A stretch of 64,000 nucleotides of DNA, from positions 2,108,001-2,172,000 of the forward strand of contig OZ240673.1 of the NCBI GenBank assembly GCA_965198755.1, given 5' to 3'. Position numbers and translations under genes: made by a program. Source of the DNA: BOG-908 sp963692875. GTDB taxonomy: Bacteria; Pseudomonadota; Alphaproteobacteria; Acetobacterales; Acetobacteraceae. Numbering within the stretch: position 1 is the first letter of the stretch; the number at the start of each line of letters is the position of its first letter. Shown in pieces: positions 51,720 to 59,434 of this stretch. The notes beneath the pieces are model-generated. The model saw only the letters and a program-made list of their open reading frames with translations. It was not told the DNA's origin and made no database searches.

Positions 51720-53086
51720 TGCTGAAGTCCCGCTGGGCCCAACTCGCCGTCGGCGTCCTCTGCATGGTGATGATCGCCAACCTGCAATACGGCTGGACCC
51801 TGTTCGTGCTGCCGATCAGCCACGCCCACGGCTGGAACCGCGCCGCCATCCAGTTCGCCTTCACCGTCTTCGTGCTGTGCGAAACCTGGCTGCTGCCGCT
51901 GGAAGGCTACGTTATCGACCGCATCGGGCCGAAACTGACGGTGTGCGCCGGCGGCGTGCTGATCGGTGCCGCCTGGGTGCTGGACAGCGTCGCCGCTTCG
52001 CTGGCCGTGCTGTACGTGGCCTCCGCGGTGGGCGGCATCGGCTCGGGGTTCATCTACGGCGCCACCGTCGGCAACGCCATCAAGTGGTTCCCAGACAAGC
52101 GCGGCCTGGCCGCCGGGCTGACGGCCGCGGGCTTCGGCGCCGGCTCCGCGGTGACGCTGGTGCCGATCTCCAACATGATCGCGCATAGCGGCTACCAGAA
52201 GACGTTCCTGGTGTTCGGGCTGATACAGGGCGTGGTCGTGGTGGCCGCGGCAATGCTGCTGCAGCCCCCGCCGGGCACAAGCGGCGAGCGCTCGCTGACG
52301 GGTACCGGCCGCGTGCGCTCGCCGGCGCTTTCCTCCAGCGGCATGACCGCGGTGCGCCCCTCGCGCCTGCACGACATCACCCGCGACTACACGCCGGCGG
52401 AAGTGGCGCGCGAGCCGGTGTTCTGGCTGATGTACCTGCTGTTCGTGCTGGTGGGCGCCGGCGGGCTGATGGCCACCGCACAGCTCTCCGTCATCGCCAC
52501 GGATTTCGGCGTGGCCACCACGCCGGTGACGCTGATGTTCCTGACGATGCCCGCGCTGACCTTCGCGCTCGCCATCGACCGCGTGCTGAACGGCGTCACG
52601 CGGCCGTTCTTCGGCTGGGTGTCGGACCAGATCGGGCGCGAGAACACCATGTTCGTGGCGTTCCTGCTGGAGGGCATCGGCATCCTGGTGCTGGTGCGCG
52701 AGGCGTCCGACCCGGTGGCGTTCGTGGTGCTGACCGGCGTGGTGTTCTTCGCCTGGGGAGAAATCTACTCGCTGTTCCCGGCCACCTGCGGCGACACGTT
52801 CGGCCGCAAGTTCGCCGCCACCAATTACGGGCTGCTCTACACCGCCAAGGGCACGGCCGCCCTGCTGGTGCCGCTCGGCAGCGTGCTGCGCGCCTCGACC
52901 GGAAGCTGGCTGGCGGTGCTCTACCTTGCCGCCGGGGTGAACCTGCTGGCGGCCGTGCTGGCCTTGCTGGTGCTCAAGCCGTTGCGCCGCCGGTTCATCG
53001 GCCGCTCGATGGAGGCGCGCGCGCGCGAGCGTATCGCCGCGGCGAGAGAGCCGATACCGGGAGTTTCCATAGTGTTTCCGGAGTGA
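51719..53086 (+). CDS. OxlT-like major facilitator transporter
   Basis: 455 residues, twelve membrane helices. MVMIANLQYGWTLFVLPISH and GGIGSGFIYGATVGNAIKWF match the oxalate/formate antiporter branch. The long cytoplasmic loop between helices 6 and 7 is hydrophilic. It probably exchanges a small carboxylate such as oxalate. The ATG at 51719 follows the repeat directly, so promoter and ribosome-binding site must lie in the repeat or upstream. The frame upstream of it is repeat-encoded. Confidence 0.85.
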   Translation: MLKSRWAQLAVGVLCMVMIANLQYGWTLFVLPISHAHGWNRAAIQFAFTVFVLCETWLLPLEGYVIDRIGPKLTVCAGGVLIGAAWVLDSVAASLAVLYVASAVGGIGSGFIYGATVGNAIKWFPDKRGLAAGLTAAGFGAGSAVTLVPISNMIAHSGYQKTFLVFGLIQGVVVVAAAMLLQPPPGTSGERSLTGTGRVRSPALSSSGMTAVRPSRLHDITRDYTPAEVAREPVFWLMYLLFVLVGAGGLMATAQLSVIATDFGVATTPVTLMFLTMPALTFALAIDRVLNGVTRPFFGWVSDQIGRENTMFVAFLLEGIGILVLVREASDPVAFVVLTGVVFFAWGEIYSLFPATCGDTFGRKFAATNYGLLYTAKGTAALLVPLGSVLRASTGSWLAVLYLAAGVNLLAAVLALLVLKPLRRRFIGRSMEARARERIAAAREPIPGVSIVFPE

Positions 53087-53101
53087 CCGGAACCGAAGGT
53101 T

Positions 53102-53240
53102 GAAAGCAGGCCTCCTTTTTCGAGAAAAAGAAGCAAAAAGCTTTTAGTCCGGCTGTCGCGGAACGTTCCGGCGACAGGTGCCAAGGATACAAAAGTTTTT
53201 TGGTTCTTTTTTTCAAAAAAGAACTGCTTGCTTTCCTTCC
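53102..53240. repeat. Composite palindromic repeat, copy 27 (complete)
   Basis: TCGAG-loop left arm (CCTCC variant), short centre with GGCTGTCGCGGAA...CGACAGG, GGTTC right arm. It lies between the transporter and the histidine kinase. Confidence 0.87.
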
Positions 53241-53299
53241 TTCGCTTCACTCAAAGTTGAACCAGGACCTCACAGTTTCGGTATCGTTGGAAATGCGTG

Positions 53300-54760
53300 A
53301 TGTCGCAGGCGCCCAGGACTAATGGCTTGACACGCGACCGTCTCCCGCTCCCGCGGCCAGGCGGTGCCGCTTCACGTGACGTGACGGCCCCGCAACGTGC
53401 AGCGCGTGAACCCCCCGGCCTGAGCGCGGCCATTCTCGCCTCCAGCCGTGACTGCATCGTGGTGCTGGACCTGGACGGCGCCATCAGCTTCGTCAGCCCC
53501 GGCGGCATCGACGCCATGGAGATGGCCGACTCCGACGCCGTCATCGGAACGCCGTGGCTCAGAGTGTGGAACGGCCCGGATCACGCGGCGGCCCGCGCTG
53601 CCCTGACCACCGCGCGCGAGGGCGGCAGCGGCAGGTTCGCAGGGTTCTGCGCCACCCACCGAGGCACGCCGAAATGGTGGGACGTGCTCGTCTCTCCGCT
53701 GCCTGGAACCGATGGCCGGCCCGAGGCGCTGGTGACCATCGCCCGCGACGTCACCGACCAGCGCCGGGCGGAAGGATTGCTGCGCGACACCGAGGAGCGG
53801 CGGCGCCAGGCGGTCGAAGCCGCCGACATCGGCACCTGGGCGTTCGACCTGCCCACCGCCGCGGTGCACTGGGACAGCCGGGTGAAGGCGCTGGCCGGGC
53901 TGGCCGAGGAGGCAGAGGCCGACTGGGACATGTACCTGGCCACCCTGCATCCTGACGACCGCGACAGGGTGGTCGCCATCGCCCAGACGGCGCTCGACCC
54001 GGCGGGACCCGGCACCTACCAGACGGAGTACCGTTCGATCGGGCTTGGCGACGGTGCGGAGCGGTGGGTGTCCGTCACCGGCAGGACGCATTTTGAGGGC
54101 GGCCGGCCGGTGCGGGTGGTCGGCACGGCGATGGACGTCACCGCGCGGCGGCGGGCAGAGGCGCGCGCCAAGCTGCTCGGCGGCGAGCTTCAGCACCGGA
54201 TCAAGAACACGCTTTCCATGGTGCAGGCGATGGTGCGCCAGACCCTGCGCGGGGCGGCGTCGCTGGCCGATGCTCAAGCCGCGCTCGACTTGCGGATTAC
54301 CGCACTGGCCCGCGCGAACGACACCCTGGTCCGGCAGGACTGGACGGGATCCGACCTGCGGGAGGCCGCCTCTGCAGCCCTGGTGCCGCATGACGACGGC
54401 ACGCCTGGCCGGTTCCGGCTGAGCGGCCCAGCCGTGTGGTTGCCGGCGGAAGCCGCCATGTCGCTTGCTTTGGTGCTGAACGAACTGGCCACCAACGCGA
54501 CGAAATACGGCGCCCTGTCCGTGGCGGGCGGCCATGTCGAGCTCGACTGGGCGGCGGACGCGGTGCCGACCGTTGCGGCACAGACGACCCTGAAGCTGGT
54601 GTGGCGAGAGGACGGTGGACCGGTGGTGCGCGAACCTGCCCACCGGGGGTTCGGGTCCAAGCTTATCGAGTCTGGGCTGGCCGGCGGGCTCGGCGGTTCG
54701 GCCACGCTCCGGTTTCTGCCCGCAGGGGTGACCTGTACGGTTCAGACTGTTCTGTCCTGA
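53300..54760 (+). CDS. HWE-family histidine kinase with two PAS domains
   Basis: 486 residues from ATG 53300; a GTG is one codon upstream. Two PAS domains (about 35-155 and 165-285) with PAC-like ends VTIARDVTDQRRAEGLL and VVGTAMDVTARRRAEARA. The H box is ELQHRIKNTLSMVQAM with His299, the N box ALVLNELATNATKYGALS, and the W-x-E signature is VWREDGGP, which defines HWE kinases. No membrane segment or signal peptide, so it senses a cytoplasmic cue; no flavin-binding LOV motif is evident. No response regulator is adjacent, so the partner is elsewhere. Confidence 0.9.
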   Translation: MSQAPRTNGLTRDRLPLPRPGGAASRDVTAPQRAAREPPGLSAAILASSRDCIVVLDLDGAISFVSPGGIDAMEMADSDAVIGTPWLRVWNGPDHAAARAALTTAREGGSGRFAGFCATHRGTPKWWDVLVSPLPGTDGRPEALVTIARDVTDQRRAEGLLRDTEERRRQAVEAADIGTWAFDLPTAAVHWDSRVKALAGLAEEAEADWDMYLATLHPDDRDRVVAIAQTALDPAGPGTYQTEYRSIGLGDGAERWVSVTGRTHFEGGRPVRVVGTAMDVTARRRAEARAKLLGGELQHRIKNTLSMVQAMVRQTLRGAASLADAQAALDLRITALARANDTLVRQDWTGSDLREAASAALVPHDDGTPGRFRLSGPAVWLPAEAAMSLALVLNELATNATKYGALSVAGGHVELDWAADAVPTVAAQTTLKLVWREDGGPVVREPAHRGFGSKLIESGLAGGLGGSATLRFLPAGVTCTVQTVLS

Positions 54761-54811
54761 GCGGCGGGGCGGCGGCTTGATGGGGCGCTTCGGGGGATGT
54801 GGGCTTTAAAG

Positions 54812-54890
54812 GGAAAGCAAGGCCTGCTTTTTTGAAAAAAAGCAGCGAAAAACTTTTGTCTCTGCTGTCGCGGAGTTTCCTTCAGCGTGC
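54812..54890. repeat. Palindromic repeat, left arm and centre only (copy 28)
   Basis: GGCCTGC/GCAGC hairpin and GCTGTCGCGGAGTTTCCTTC; homology ends there. The same centre occurs in the copy at 23558. Confidence 0.8.
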
Positions 54891-55226
54891 AGCGTATGAG
54901 TCTGATGTTTGTTGTTGGTCAGGCACAGACGCGCTGGGCTGCTTGGCAGCCATCGATACGTCAGGTCGTCATGGCTGGGGTGAGTGCGCTCGCTTCGCTG
55001 GTGCAAACTTTATGCGAACGAAAGCTACCGCGCCGCCAGGCGGACTGTCTCCCTGGCTTTGACATCCGCGGCTGTGTTGCAGGTGCCAACGCGGCACATG
55101 GCGCCTTGCCTTCCGGCTACGAACGTCACCTCGAATGAATTGCGGGTGATACGCTGGGGCAGCGCCGAGCCGGCATCTCGCCCGCAGGCAAATGTGGATG
55201 CTGTGATGCTCGTTTACACATAAAAG

Positions 55227-55340
55227 GCGAGCCAAGCGGTTCTTTTTGAAAGAAGAACCAAAAACTTTTATTTTGTGGGCGCGTGCTGCAAGAAACTCCG
55301 CAACAGCTGGGAGAAGAGTTTTCGCTGCTTTTTTCAGTGT
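55227..55340. repeat. Palindromic repeat copy 29 (decayed)
   Basis: GGTTC left hairpin with short arms, GCTGCAAGAAACTCCGCAACAGC centre, and a right arm reduced to AGAGTTTTCGCTGCTTTTTTC. Confidence 0.75.
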
Positions 55341-55362
55341 CCGTTTGAAAAGTCGGTTTGGT

Positions 55363-55534
55363 GATACCAACCGGCCTGAAGGTTGACCGTTCCGAAGCAA
55401 GCAAGGCCTTCTTTTCTGAAGAAAAGAAGCAAAAGACTTTTGACTCCGCTGTCGCGGACTTCTCCGGAGAGCGCGCGACAGCGGAGTCAGAAGTTTTTTG
55501 GTCCTTTTTTTCAAAAAAGGACTGCTTGCTCTCC
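55363..55534. repeat. Composite palindromic repeat, copy 30, with outer left arm
   Basis: Core at 55394-55534 (CTGAAG left, GGTCC right, near-perfect inner inverted repeat). The 31 bp before it (GATACCAACCGG...GACCGTTCC) are identical to the flank of the copy at 63345 and inverse to the right flank of the copy at 41474, so they belong to the repeat unit. Confidence 0.88.
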
Positions 55535-55756
55535 ATGAGAAAGCATTACGCAGTTGGCACCGAAAGCCGTCGGGCCAACACGACGCGATCACCGCCGCGC
55601 AACATTGCTCCTCCATACCATACTGCCGCTCAAACGACGGCTCACAAAGGCCTTTCTGAACTGCACGCTGTTGCGCGCCACCGAAAACCCCTTCAACTCA
55701 GCTACTTAACCAAGTCGAGCACGTGCGCCGTTAGCTGAGTTAGATGCGTAATCAGG

Positions 55757-55797
55757 AAAATTTTGCTTCTTTTTTTCAAAAGAAGGTCTTTCTTAAC
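55757..55797. repeat. Palindromic repeat, right hairpin fragment (copy 31)
   Basis: TTTTGCTTCTTTTTTTC followed by AAAAGAAGGTCTTTC; other parts are absent. Confidence 0.55.
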
Positions 55798-55865
55798 CTT
55801 TTTCGCCCACCCTGGACCTCGCCGGCAAAAACCGCCGCGCAGCGTCATCCAGAAAGGATCGGGCC

Positions 55866-56336
55866 ATGTCCAACCTCGTACTTGAACTCCGCCAGGGCGA
55901 CATGATGGTCGTCAACGGCGCAGCCATCCGCTTCCGCAGCCGCACCCGTATCGAGCTGACCGCGCACGCGCGTTTCCTGTTCGGCCGTCAGATCATGTCG
56001 CCGCAGGAGGCCGACACGCCGGCCCGCCGCATCTACTTCGCGCTGCAGACCGCTTATATCGGTGACGAACAGGAACGCCGCGACGGCCTCGCCGAAGCGC
56101 TCGGCCTGATTGAGGAGTTCAAGGCAGCCACCACCTCGGACTCCGCGTCGGCCATCCTGGACGCAGCACTCTCCTGCGCACGCGCAGACAAATGCTACCA
56201 CGCGCTGCGCCTGGCACGCCGCGTGGTGCGGCACGAGGATGCCGTGCTTGGCCGCGTCCCGCCCGCCCCGATGTCGCAGGCCCCGTCAGACAAACAGCGA
56301 CGGGGCGAACGAGTTACCGTCTGTGGGGCCGCCTAA
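55866..56336 (+). CDS. flbT: FlbT flagellin regulator
   Basis: 156 residues. LVLELRQGDMMVVNGAAIRF and FLFGRQIMSPQEADTPARRI, followed by YFALQTAYIG, are the conserved FlbT core. In alphaproteobacteria FlbT binds the 5' leader of flagellin mRNA and limits its translation. Here flagellin lies 0.9 kb downstream on the same strand and has a hairpin directly before its start codon. The last 25 residues (SDKQRRGERVTVCGAA) are variable. Confidence 0.92.
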   Translation: MSNLVLELRQGDMMVVNGAAIRFRSRTRIELTAHARFLFGRQIMSPQEADTPARRIYFALQTAYIGDEQERRDGLAEALGLIEEFKAATTSDSASAILDAALSCARADKCYHALRLARRVVRHEDAVLGRVPPAPMSQAPSDKQRRGERVTVCGAA

Positions 56337-56411
56337 GTCGCTGGCACTGGCGCTCGGGTCGAGGATCGCCAGCAACCCGGCCCCGCTGGTACCGATGTCG
56401 CCCGAGAACAG

Positions 56412-57128
56412 CTAGGCCGTGCTGCCGGCGGAAGGTTCGCCGCTGTCGACCGAAGGCTGCTGCACCAGGTACGTCTCGACGAGGTGCTGGACGTAACTGG
56501 GCTTCTGCAGGTCGGCCACGTGCAGCTTGTTCTGCAGGATGGAGGTCTGCTGGTCGAAGCTCAGCTCCTCGAAGTTCTGCAGCGGAGGGCCCAGCCCGGT
56601 CACCGCAACCGCGAGAAGGTTGGCATCCGACTGGATCGCTGCCACCGATTTCATCGAAGACGCCTCACACGTGAACTCCAGCGCATTGGCCAAGCCAGGG
56701 GCCTGCTGGTTCGCCGATTTCTCGAACTGGTTGGTGATGTAGGGGCTCACGAGCTGGTTGATGCCCGCCGTGGTGGAAAACGGCGACGGTTGCCAGTTCG
56801 ACAGCGCATTGGCGAACAGCTGGTAGTGTGGGTTGCCGAGCCGCTGCGCCAGCGAGGAGCTCGACGCCGGGTTCTGCGTCAGCAACTGACGCAGGATGGC
56901 CGTGTCGTTGGCGCTGCCTTGCAGGTTGAAGGCGCCGAGCACCAGGCTAAGCACCTTGTAGTTCTTCAGCAGCGCGTCCGGGCTGGTGATACTCGGCGCC
57001 GCCTTCCTGAAGTAGGCGATCAGCGCTGTGGCCTGCGGGTTCGCCTTCAGCACGGCCTGCGCGCGCGGCCTCGTGCGCGGCGTCGTTGACATTAAGGGTG
57101 ACGAGAGAAATGCCTTCGTGCCGCTCAT
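56412..57128 (-). CDS. DUF1217-like flagellum-associated protein
   Basis: 238 residues, mostly helical. LKANPQATALIAYFRKAAPS and ALLKNYKVLSLVLGAFNL resemble DUF1217 proteins, which occur in flagellar loci of alphaproteobacteria. It is divergent from flagellin and convergent with flbT. The first 20 residues (MSGTKAFLSSPLMSTTPRTR) do not look like the usual start of the family, so the true N-terminus is uncertain; GTAGG lies about six bases before the chosen ATG. Function unknown. Confidence 0.7.
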   Translation of the reverse strand: MSGTKAFLSSPLMSTTPRTRPRAQAVLKANPQATALIAYFRKAAPSITSPDALLKNYKVLSLVLGAFNLQGSANDTAILRQLLTQNPASSSSLAQRLGNPHYQLFANALSNWQPSPFSTTAGINQLVSPYITNQFEKSANQQAPGLANALEFTCEASSMKSVAAIQSDANLLAVAVTGLGPPLQNFEELSFDQQTSILQNKLHVADLQKPSYVQHLVETYLVQQPSVDSGEPSAGSTA

Positions 57129-57230
57129 GCGCGTTGCCTACACCCATTTTCGTGCAGCGCGATTTCCACACGCCGCCGTAAACGAACGTCTAAGGCTTCT
57201 CTGATAAACATGCCTTTGTCTAAAACCTCA

Positions 57231-57246
57231 TTGGGAAAAAACCCAA
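57231..57246 (+). promoter_or_regulatory. Leader hairpin directly before the flagellin start codon
   Basis: TTGGG (57231-57235), a six-A loop and CCCAA (57242-57246) form a perfect 5-bp stem whose last base touches the ATG at 57247. The only purine-rich ribosome-binding candidate (GGGA) is inside the stem. Such sequestration fits translational control by FlbT, encoded nearby. Confidence 0.55.
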
Positions 57247-58539
57247 ATGTCTCTCTTCTCAGTCAACAGCAACCTCGGCGCGCTGGCAGCCCTGCAGTCG
57301 CTGGACACCACGCAGCAGCAGCTGAGGCAGACCCAGAACGAGGTCTCTACCGGCATGGAGGTCGGCACCGCCTCTGACAACCCCGCCATCTACTCGATCT
57401 CCAACACCATCAACTCCAACATCGCCGGCCTGTCCGCGGTGTCGGATTCGTTGAACTACGGTGCCCAGATCGTCAGCACGGCCAGTTCGGCGGTGGCACA
57501 GGTGAGCAGCGTTCTGGCCAACCTGCAGCAGACGGTCACCAGCGCCGGGACCAGCGGCCTCGACCTCACCACGCTGCAGCAGCTCGTCAGCAACGACCGT
57601 ACGCAGATCAACAATTTTGCCAACCATTCCACCTTCACCGGCGTCAACCTGCTGAGCAAGGTCGGCGCTGGCGTCACCAGCACTGCGGCCACCGTGGTGC
57701 AGGGCCTCGACGGCTCGACGCTCGGCATTGCCAACCAGACGGCTCTGCTTGGCGGTGCAGGTGCCAGTACTCTCACGGACGCGCTGGGGATCACCGGTCT
57801 GAACGTGGTGGCCGGCGGCACCACCGGCTTCAAGGTCGCCTTCAACAGCAGCCTGTCCGTCGGCAACTTCGCCCCCGCATCCGCTGCCGGCGGCCAGACC
57901 CCCACTGCCGGCACGGACGCAGCTTTCCAGCTCACCACCGGCACCGGCACCTCGGCGCACACCTACTCGTTCGAATTCACCGACGACGGTGCCACGAACG
58001 CCATCCCGCTGCAGACCAGCCAGCACGCCAACACCACGATCGTTGCCGTGCACATCAACAGCACGACGCAGTCCACCAACCAGATCACCGGGGCGCTGAT
58101 CAATGCCCTGCAGTCGAACGGGTTCGGCGTGTTGCAGAACACCGACGGTTCGCTGAACGTCACCGGCACCGACGTGCAGGGCGCGAGCTTCGGCGACGTG
58201 AAAGCAGGCACCTACACCGCGAACACGGGTTTGGGCGTGACCACCACGGCGCTGACCGGCTCGCAGGCGTCGATCTCCAGCGTCGAGACGGCGATCACCA
58301 GGAACAACACCATCGCCGCCAACCTCGGTGCGGTGTCGCAGCAGATCGCCCGCATCCAGACCTTCACGCCTTTGCTCAGCTCCGCGCTGACCGCGGGCGT
58401 AGGCGCGCTGACCGACGCCGACCTCGCGTCCGAAAGCGCGCGGTTGACGTCGTTGCAGACCAAGCAGCAGCTGGCCACACAGTCGCTGTCCATCGCCAAC
58501 AAGCAGCCGCAATCGCTGCTGTCCTTGTTTCAGCAGTAA
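57247..58539 (+). CDS. Flagellin
   Basis: 430 residues. The conserved N-terminal helices begin SLFSVNSNLGALAALQSLDT and include EVSTGMEVGTASDNPAIYSI. The C-terminal helices begin TRNNTIAANLGAVSQQIARI and end QQLATQSLSIANKQPQSLLS. The middle (about 150-330) is Thr/Gly/Ala-rich and variable, forming the outer filament domains. It is exported through the flagellar machinery and builds the filament. A strong hairpin follows the stop codon. Confidence 0.93.
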   Translation: MSLFSVNSNLGALAALQSLDTTQQQLRQTQNEVSTGMEVGTASDNPAIYSISNTINSNIAGLSAVSDSLNYGAQIVSTASSAVAQVSSVLANLQQTVTSAGTSGLDLTTLQQLVSNDRTQINNFANHSTFTGVNLLSKVGAGVTSTAATVVQGLDGSTLGIANQTALLGGAGASTLTDALGITGLNVVAGGTTGFKVAFNSSLSVGNFAPASAAGGQTPTAGTDAAFQLTTGTGTSAHTYSFEFTDDGATNAIPLQTSQHANTTIVAVHINSTTQSTNQITGALINALQSNGFGVLQNTDGSLNVTGTDVQGASFGDVKAGTYTANTGLGVTTTALTGSQASISSVETAITRNNTIAANLGAVSQQIARIQTFTPLLSSALTAGVGALTDADLASESARLTSLQTKQQLATQSLSIANKQPQSLLSLFQQ

Positions 58540-58548
58540 CACTCGCGT

Positions 58549-58578
58549 AACGCCGCCGGCATGACTGCCGGCGGCGTT
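58549..58578 (+). terminator. Hairpin terminator after flagellin
   Basis: A perfect 13-bp stem, AACGCCGCCGGCA paired with TGCCGGCGGCGTT around a TGAC loop, starts ten bases after the flagellin stop. Only a weak T tract follows (GTTG), so it may work as an mRNA stabiliser as well as a terminator. Confidence 0.75.
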
Positions 58579-58654
58579 GTTGCACGTAACACTCCGCTCA
58601 GGAGGCGACCATCGGAACGGTGCGGCACAATACCGAAAGACGAGCAGCGCAGCA

Positions 58655-58999
58655 GTGTCGGCGCGCGACACCGAATGCGCCGCATTTCGCTCCGTCACGC
58701 ACGAGCTCGAAACCAGCACGCCAGGCACGCCGCGCGTACGCGCAGTCGGCCGTAACCACACCCTGTGGTCGCTCCTGCTGAAAGACCTGGCGCTGGCTGA
58801 AAATCGCCTGCCGGACAGCACCAAGACCGGCCTGATCAACCTCGGCCTGTGGTCGATGCGCTACAACACGCTGGCCCTGCTGAAGGACCTCTCGCTGCAT
58901 CCGCTGATCGACGTCAACCGCAACGTGCTGGACGGACTTTTGGCCCAGACGCAACACGCCGGCTCCAGCCACGCGCCGGCTGCACCGTTCTCCGCCTAG
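58655..58999 (+). CDS. flaF: FlaF flagellin regulator (start uncertain)
   Basis: 114 residues from GTG 58655. The FlaF core is present: SARDTECAAFRSVTHELE, NHTLWSLLLKDLALAENRLP and LSLHPLIDVNRNVLDGL. FlaF supports flagellin synthesis and export, opposing FlbT. Similarity seems to extend upstream to a Tyr codon at 58631 (Q-Y-R-K-T-S-S), with the Y-x8-S spacing I recall for the family. However, no ATG, GTG or TTG lies in frame near there, apart from a TTG inside the flagellin terminator. AGGAGG at 58600-58605 has only an out-of-frame ATC at the right distance. An unusual start or a frameshift is possible. Confidence 0.75.
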   Translation: MSARDTECAAFRSVTHELETSTPGTPRVRAVGRNHTLWSLLLKDLALAENRLPDSTKTGLINLGLWSMRYNTLALLKDLSLHPLIDVNRNVLDGLLAQTQHAGSSHAPAAPFSA

Positions 59000-59062
59000 C
59001 GATCCCTGCGCAAAAAACGCCAGCGCGGCACCAAACCGCGCCCCTTTCCCTCGCCTGGCCTC

Positions 59063-59224
59063 TCAGGCGCGCGGCAACGCGCCCACCAGCGCACCCGTCG
59101 CGTCGAACAGCGGCGTCGCGGCCTGCGCCGGCAAGACGTCTCGCCCAGCAATCTGCACGACCGGCCCGTCCACAACACAAGGCGACGTGACCTGCATGGT
59201 TTGCGCAACCGTCATCGCCTGCAT
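59063..59224 (-). CDS. Possible small protein, 53 residues
   Basis: Reads MQAMTVAQTMQVTSPCVVDG to the end DATGALVGALPRA. Third codon positions are strongly G/C like real genes here, and GGAG lies eight bases before the ATG. No family recognised. It lies alone between flaF and the glucan synthase gene, opposite in direction to both. Confidence 0.4.
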   Translation of the reverse strand: MQAMTVAQTMQVTSPCVVDGPVVQIAGRDVLPAQAATPLFDATGALVGALPRA

Positions 59225-59434
59225 CGCCTAGACTCCAAACATGCCGGCAATGTCGGCCCGGTCCCTCCAAACCTATGTGACAAAGATTTACATCCGGTAT
59301 CGCGCCGCCGAACCGTCCCGTTCCATAAGCTTCGTGCCCTGATTCCGCCATATTCGGGCCCGCACCACGCCGCAGTGCAACAGCTAATGTCCCTACGCGC
59401 TGGCAGCTCGCCGGCATCACGGGGACGACGCACC
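59225..59434. other. Non-coding stretch before the glucan synthase gene
   Basis: About 210 bp, less GC-rich (TGTGACAAAGATTTACATCC), likely the promoter region of the glucan synthase. No repeat copy here. Confidence 0.4.

Larger units (their letters stand above)
54761..55865. other. Gene-free stretch with four repeat copies
   Basis: About 1.1 kb between the kinase and flbT. It holds a single-arm copy, a decayed copy, a complete copy with long outer arms and a right-arm fragment. No open frame looks like a real gene. The 100 bp before flbT are the likely promoter region, with no clear box. Confidence 0.65.

Noticed and set aside
54887..55138. Plus-strand frame of 83 codons after the histidine kinase
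   Set aside because: Composition is not protein-like, it overlaps the end of a repeat copy and has no conserved feature or start signal.
57179..57208. Sigma-28 type promoter for flagellin (TAAA then CTGATAAA)
   Set aside because: The spacing is two bases longer than the enteric consensus and alphaproteobacteria often use other factors; not strong enough to call.
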